NCBI GenBank assembly: GCA_038146985.1 | Contig: JAYQSQ010000014.1 | Span: 248,001 to 312,000, forward strand | DNA length: 64,000 bases | Direction: 5' to 3' | Source: JADHLJ01 sp038146985 | GTDB taxonomy: Bacteria > Pseudomonadota > Alphaproteobacteria > Thalassobaculales > Thalassobaculaceae | In this document: positions 59,326-64,000 of the stretch, in pieces | How the letters are laid out: each line of letters starts with the position of its first letter | Position numbering within the stretch: position 1 is the first letter of the stretch | Notes under the pieces: generated by a model | Seen by the model: the letters and a program-made list of their open reading frames with translations, nothing else | Databases searched by the model: none | Told to the model about the DNA's origin: nothing | Position numbers and translations under genes: made by a program

Positions 59326-61121
59326 GTGAAGGTATGAAAGCATCCTTCACGACTAACGCAGTGCCGCCGCAGCTATCGTCAGCAGGTGTGGTGGCGGCGT
59401 TCCAGAAGACGGTTCACCCACCGCAAACATGACCCCAACTTTCCGATCAATGCCATTAGATATTCTTTGGCCGAGGCACGCTTCTAACCGCTGTAGCCTC
59501 GACCTAGTCGTATACGCTGAAGACGCAATCGAAATTTGGCCATGTGCCTGGTCAATGCACAGAGTGGACCAAACCAAGGACACGGCATTGACGAAACGAC
59601 GATTGACTGGCTGCGAAACGGTAAATTTCATCCGGAAAATCGTATCGCGCATTTTACCGTTATAGCGCCGGACAAAGTGCACAATTCGTCCGGCATCACG
59701 ACGCGCATGCCGCCGCCACCTATTTTTGTTCACCCTTTGACAGAAGCCACCCCATCGTTACGATCGATGCCGTGGGAGAATGCGAAACAACGTCGTGGTC
59801 AATCGGTAAGGGCAAATCGATTGAGCGGCTTAGTGCTACGCTTTTCCCAGATTCCCATGGCCTGTTTTATGGCTGCTTTACGTCATTCCTCGGCTGAGAG
59901 TGCTTGAAGGCAGTACAAGGTGATGGGCCTTTCTGCCTATGGCCAGCCTATCCATTACAAAGACGATAAGAGAAATGATCGACTTGAAGGCCGATGGAAG
60001 TGTGAGTGTCGATCAAACATTCTTCAGATTCCCATCACCAGAGCGGGAATTGTATCGGACAGATTTTCAGGTTGTTCAATGATGTTAGACAAACCTGCGG
60101 CCATAAGACCCGCACCTCATCCGTTTCCAGCACGACCATGTCGAGATCGAACAATGGAGTGCCGACATCGCTGCAAGTGTGCAGAAATGCCTTGAAGAAG
60201 CAGTGGCACATATAGTCCGCGCAGCCGTTAGGAAACTGGAATTAAGAAACGTATTTCTGGCCGGGAAGTAGCAGTGAACAGGACTGTGAAATGCCCGGCT
60301 TATCCATGACAAAGGCTGACGATCTGCATTCAACCCGCCGCGGGCGACGCCGGAAGCGCCATCAGTGCGGCGCATTTAGAGTTCATTCTGATCGAACATC
60401 CGCGCGAATGAAGAGTTCAGACCTGCCTATTTAGGACCGGCCTACTCCAGACAGAGCCATTACGGCCGCCATAGAAAGAAGCTGGGCTCAAGGCCAGCGC
60501 CAAAAACTTGATGAAAAATCCGACCGGCTGTGGCTGCGGCACCTGGCCGATGGTAAGATAATCGGCTGGTTTTCAGGACGGCGAAGCCGAGTGGGACCGC
60601 AGTCTCTCGGGAACCGGAGTATTTTGGCGGATCCTCGAAGTCCGGAAATGGAAACAGATCGTGAATCAGCGGTATGAAGTATAAGGCCTTTTCCTTGCTC
60701 CCTTCTAGTAACCGCCGAAGATGCATCAAAGTATTTTACTCGGCCTCAACCATCGCGGGTCGCGGAAAATTCATGCTTGCGTGCACAGTGTGCTCCACCA
60801 ACGGTCACATGTTCCACCGACCACCGCTTCATCTGACGGCTCGCCCGTGCAGACCATGGAATATTCCAGAAAACCCTCTTTTTATATAATTTATTAAAAA
60901 TTTCCCGAGACTTTCAAATACCTATCCCCCTTAATACTTATTTCAATCTTCGCGGAGAACCGATCGTCAATTCCCCCGACGATGCGTTGAAGACATTCAC
61001 ATGTATAGTGGTTGGATTATTTTTTAATGGAGATTGGTTGATCCGAAAGAATTGGAAATATGAAGGCGGCCATATTGCTCCCCAGCGGATCCGCCGCCAA
61101 AGGAAATTCTTCGACAATTAA
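59326..61121 (+). pseudogene. carbamoyltransferase (NodU/TobZ/CmcH family), frame broken throughout
   Basis: No single frame is open, but ordered pieces in three frames rebuild the family over 1.8 kb (about 598 codons): RKHDPNFPINAIRYSLAEA, then HHDAHAAATYFCSPFD with the catalytic His set, ITIDAVGE-like IVTIDAVGECETTSWSIG, VMGLSAYG, DHVEIEQWSADIAASVQK, QPAAGDAGSAISAAHLEFI, GKIIGW, LADPRSPEM, TAEDASKYF and near the end FNLRGEPIVNSPDDALKTF and WLIRKN. GTG 59326 has GGGAG upstream. Members transfer a carbamoyl group from carbamoyl phosphate to sugars or antibiotics. At least ten indels are needed. Confidence 0.7.
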
Positions 61122-61399
61122 TAGCGCGGTAGACACTTTTCCCGATATCGTTGAAAAGTCGGCAACGTATGCTCTGAAAGGGACTTCGGACCTCTATTGC
61201 AGCGACATCCCAGACGGTCATTTTGTACAAGTTCCAATGTGAAGACCTGTCAGATCGCCTAAACATTATAAAAGTCGGCGTGCTGCCGCGGTTTTCCGGA
61301 AAGGCCAGTCCTCGAGCAAAGGGACAGGACCTTTGGATGATCGATTAGTCGGGGAGACTTGTTTTCAACTCAAGACACCCCGGAACAACAATCACAAGA

Positions 61400-62360
61400 C
61401 GATCGCGACCGGATTCGCGTCGAGCTGCAGATCACTCCCGCCCCGACGTGTTCGGCAAGAAATTGCCAATTCGACCGAAGTCAGATGCACTATTTTCGAA
61501 CGGATATACCTATTATTATCGGCATGGGGAAAACAAACTCTTTAGGTTTCAGGTTTCCGATGATTTTCGGCCCTCCGTAGAAAGAGATGACAATCGTGCT
61601 TCTGGTTATCTGCGTCGGAGGCTCGGCATGCTGGAGCATGCGATGTCTCGTACAGTCTTTCCCGACTGTATTAGAAAAAATACTCAATGAAAGATCTTTG
61701 CAGGAAGGCTGGACGCACAAAAAGGATAACCGTTTTAAATTTTGGATATCTCCAGTCACTAATTATGAATAAATTAATTGTTTCATTATGCGCACCTAGA
61801 TTTGACCGACATCGTTATTGCATGATGGATATAATGATTTTTCGTTTTGGGCAACTTCAGGACACGTCTGTATCCTCGAAGTCACGAATTCATTTATCAC
61901 GTTCCTCGGAATTTTGACATTGCAACTCTGCATGGGTCTCACGGCGACTACAGTTCCGCAGCCTCTCGACAAAAGATAACCATCAACATGCCATCCCGAT
62001 CATGCGCGCCTTCATTTCGGCGCAAAAGGAGGTCGCGGATGTGTTGCCGCACGTGGTGAAATTTGTTTGAGCTTGCAGCCCGTAGCGGGTGTAAGCAAGA
62101 ACGGCAAGCGCCGTTGAGCGTCATTGGTATTGAGCTTAGCGAGAGAATCACCATCTTGCGTCCGTAAACGTCAGGACGATGTTCGATTACATATCCATCC
62201 GCATTTCACGCCCAAGACCGGACGAGAATTTCGTAGATTTTACAAATTAACAAGCATATGAAACGAGTACTTTTTAATAACCGATCACGTTCACTTGTCG
62301 CGGAAGGTGACGATCGTCGCAGACCATTACGCGAAGATACTCGACAAGCTGATATGGCCA
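61400..62360 (+). pseudogene. SGNH/GDSL-type hydrolase, frame broken, boundaries approximate
   Basis: Pieces in different frames fit this family in order: YYRHGEN then NSLGFR (the usual GFR before the catalytic block), VGGSACWSM with the expected nucleophile Ser, FPTVLEKILNERSLQEGWTH, VLNFG then SPVTNYE (block II), IVIA-like, and DxxH-like HVHLSRK then DHYAKILDKLIWPSEH near the end. Carbamoyltransferases are often followed by such hydrolases in surface polysaccharide loci. Indels prevent a firm start or stop; the coordinates are estimates. A stretch of about 280 bp between it and the carbamoyltransferase holds no recognisable gene. Confidence 0.45.
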
Positions 62361-63215
62361 TCGGAACATGACTTTAGGGGACGGGATGTGGCTGACCAAA
62401 TACAGGATTAAGCTCGATACCGCTATTCTACGAGCTAGAAAAACACGGCCATCAGCATGCTGAAAAACCAACTGCTCCGGTTCGCCAACAAATGAACGCC
62501 CCCGCGATCGCAGGATATGACCGAAACTATAGCCCCAGGTGCCGAATATTGCCTGGCGCTGGATCGCGGCGACGAAGGGCCTTTCCGATATCCGATGGAT
62601 CAATATTGAGGTTTGAAATATCAACGCAGCGCCGCCCGCCGGGTTCGTGCCGTTCAGCGGACATGAAGTGGCTTCAGGCTTCATATCAGCAGCTAAGGGC
62701 AGTTGATCGATCTGTCTCGTGCCCGGCCCCGGCTAACCGGCGGTCAGGGTACCGTCACGAAGCGGATAGGGAGACCGACCGGCATCCGCTTCTAAAAGGA
62801 TTGCCCAGGCCTTCGCCTCTGCATGAGTCATTGTTGGACCGGGAACAGATGCAAATCGTCTCGGTCCACGTTTGACGGTGTACCTCTGGCAAAAGAAACG
62901 TCACTCGGCTCGAAGGACGACAGCTGGGAAGAGTTCTAAAGCCCAGTCTTTCCCAACACGATAAGCCGCGCACCCACACATCAGGCGCGCCCCCTTCACC
63001 GCCACTCCTCAACCCCAGCCCCCTGTAATTGGTTTCAGGTGTGTCGGACGACTCAGGAATCAGTCGACAAGCTTGCGCACAAATGTCGTAAGCCAAAAAA
63101 TCTTACCGCCTCTCGGCGATCCGCTGAGTAAGTCGGCGGGGCATTCCATTGCGATTGCATTGTCCATAAGGCGTTTTAAACTGATTCAACTTTCGCAGAC
63201 GAAACAAAACGAGCC
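62361..63215. other. no recognisable gene, region of about 850 bp
   Basis: Neither strand gave a readable domain. The longest frames are 127 (+) and 136 (-) codons and neither resembles a known family. Given the dense frameshifts on both sides, one broken gene cannot be excluded. The last 250 bp before the DeoR gene look intergenic. Confidence 0.4.
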
Positions 63216-63987
63216 ATGCAAACGTCGCGGCGGCACATTTTAGGAGGATTCTTGAACTCATAGAGACCATGGCCATGTCTCGGTCGATGGGCTTGCCGCG
63301 CGTTACCACGTTACACCCTCCGACCATCGCAAGGACCTGAACACGCGCTCTGCGAGGAAAACGCCGGATTGGCTCGTGTTCATGGCGGTGCAGTTTGCCT
63401 TCAGGGACTAAGAAAATGTCCGCTACGAGCAACGCCGTAACATCGCATCGAGGGCGAGCATCGGGCGAGGCGGCGGCTCGAGCCATTCCCGACAATGCGT
63501 CCCTGTTCATCAATATCGGCACCACGACCGAGGGTTGTCAGCGAGGCGCTATTGAACCACTGTGACCTCTGGTGATCACAAATAATATTTATGTGGCCCA
63601 GCAGGTTGAGGTATATCCACAGTTCGAGGTCATTATCGCCGTGGCGTCGTCCGAGAGATCGGATGGAGAGGATCGTGGGCAGGCGGCCGTAAGGCTTCAT
63701 CCGGCAGTTCAAGGTCGATTACGCAATCATCAGCACCTCGGCAATCGACGATGACAGCTCGCTCTACACGACTTCGACTTTCGCGGGGTGAAGGTCGCCC
63801 AGGCAATCATTCAACACGCGCGTCACGTGATGCTGGTCGCCCCGGATTCCTCCAAGTTTGAGCGTACCGCGCCGGTTCGTGTCGGGCATGTCTCGCAGAT
63901 CCATTCGTTCATCACCAACCGCTGCGCTGGCAGATGTAGCCTTTTGCAGGGCGGCGTCCGGTGCTTCAGACCTTCGATGACGCTTGA
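63216..63987 (+). pseudogene. DeoR/GlpR family transcriptional regulator, frame broken
   Basis: Reading across frames gives an HTH (RRHIL, then GHVSVDGLAARYHVTP, then KDLNTLCEEN), the family hinge LARVHGGAV, and the sugar-phosphate-isomerase-like effector domain: IPDNASLFINIGTTTE, EALLNHCDL, VITNNIYVAQQVEVYPQFEVI, KVDYAIISTSAIDD, then VKVAQAIIQHARHVMLVA, DSSKFERTAPVRVGHVSQIHSFIT. The last two pieces run together in one frame. ATG 63216 is a probable start and 63987 a probable end. The effector is typically a phosphorylated sugar or glycerol. At least five indels are needed. Its target genes are not in the window. Confidence 0.68.
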
Positions 63988-64000
63988 ACGGCGTTCTTGG

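Noticed and set aside
59114..63987. Defence or phage island in the disrupted 3' region
   Set aside because: The readable pieces are metabolic and regulatory families; no nuclease, integrase, toxin or phage structural motif was seen.

Overview
The window is high-GC DNA whose gene content and order point to a free-living, probably flagellated alphaproteobacterium of the Rhodospirillales type. The evidence is an alphaproteobacterial-style gltB (about 1,537 residues once repaired), motA/motB, a bpt-type aminoacyl-protein transferase, yqeY divergent from carA/carB, greA, an ELM1-like gene, trxB and a SPINDLY-type glycosyltransferase. No rRNA, CRISPR array, prophage or plasmid gene was seen.

Layout. 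0-4.4 kb: a ThDP enzyme, a thiolase-like protein and a DUF35 protein in one operon, then an aldo/keto reductase. 4.6-12.4 kb: a TPR/ATP-grasp protein, then glutamate synthase gltB-gltD. 12.4-20.5 kb: crotonase, a cyclic-nucleotide-gated K+ channel coupled to an aminotransferase and a methyltransferase, a class III aminotransferase, an SDR and recQ. 20.5-28.4 kb: soluble transhydrogenase, GMC oxidoreductase, VOC protein, PncC, a PhyH dioxygenase, an amidase and an LLM flavoprotein. 28.5-31.1 kb: tRNA-Val(CAC), then an ATP-grasp ligase overlapping a Mur/FolC-type ligase. 31.1-42.1 kb: two more PhyH dioxygenases, a TauE permease, a YHS protein, a histidine kinase, an M20 amidohydrolase, a cupin, an IPNS-type dioxygenase, an outer-membrane barrel, threonine ammonia-lyase and a flavin reductase. 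42.4-51.9 kb: motA, motB, bpt, yqeY, carA, a low-GC two-gene insert, carB and greA. 51.9-58.9 kb: Lrp regulator, ELM1-like/GATase pair, methyltransferase, trxB, SPINDLY-type transferase and LysR regulator. 58.9-64 kb has no intact frame, but reading across frames recovers an IS3 orfA fragment, a carbamoyltransferase, an SGNH/GDSL hydrolase and a DeoR/GlpR regulator.

A strong feature is clustered single-base indels. Isolated ones break gltB (two sites) and the GMC oxidoreductase, and the tRNA is short. They are dense at 44.1-49.1 kb, occur once more at 50.6 kb, and are dense again from 59.3 kb to the end. Conserved motifs stay readable across the breaks and stretches between them are clean, so assembly error is more likely than gene decay, though decay is not excluded.

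The most unusual content is: (i) the separate, translationally coupled ATP-grasp and Mur ligases, which look like a split cyanophycin-synthetase-type peptide ligase; (ii) the ThDP/cysteine-less thiolase/DUF35 operon; (iii) the gated K+ channel coupled to two metabolic enzymes; and (iv) the AT-rich insert inside carAB.
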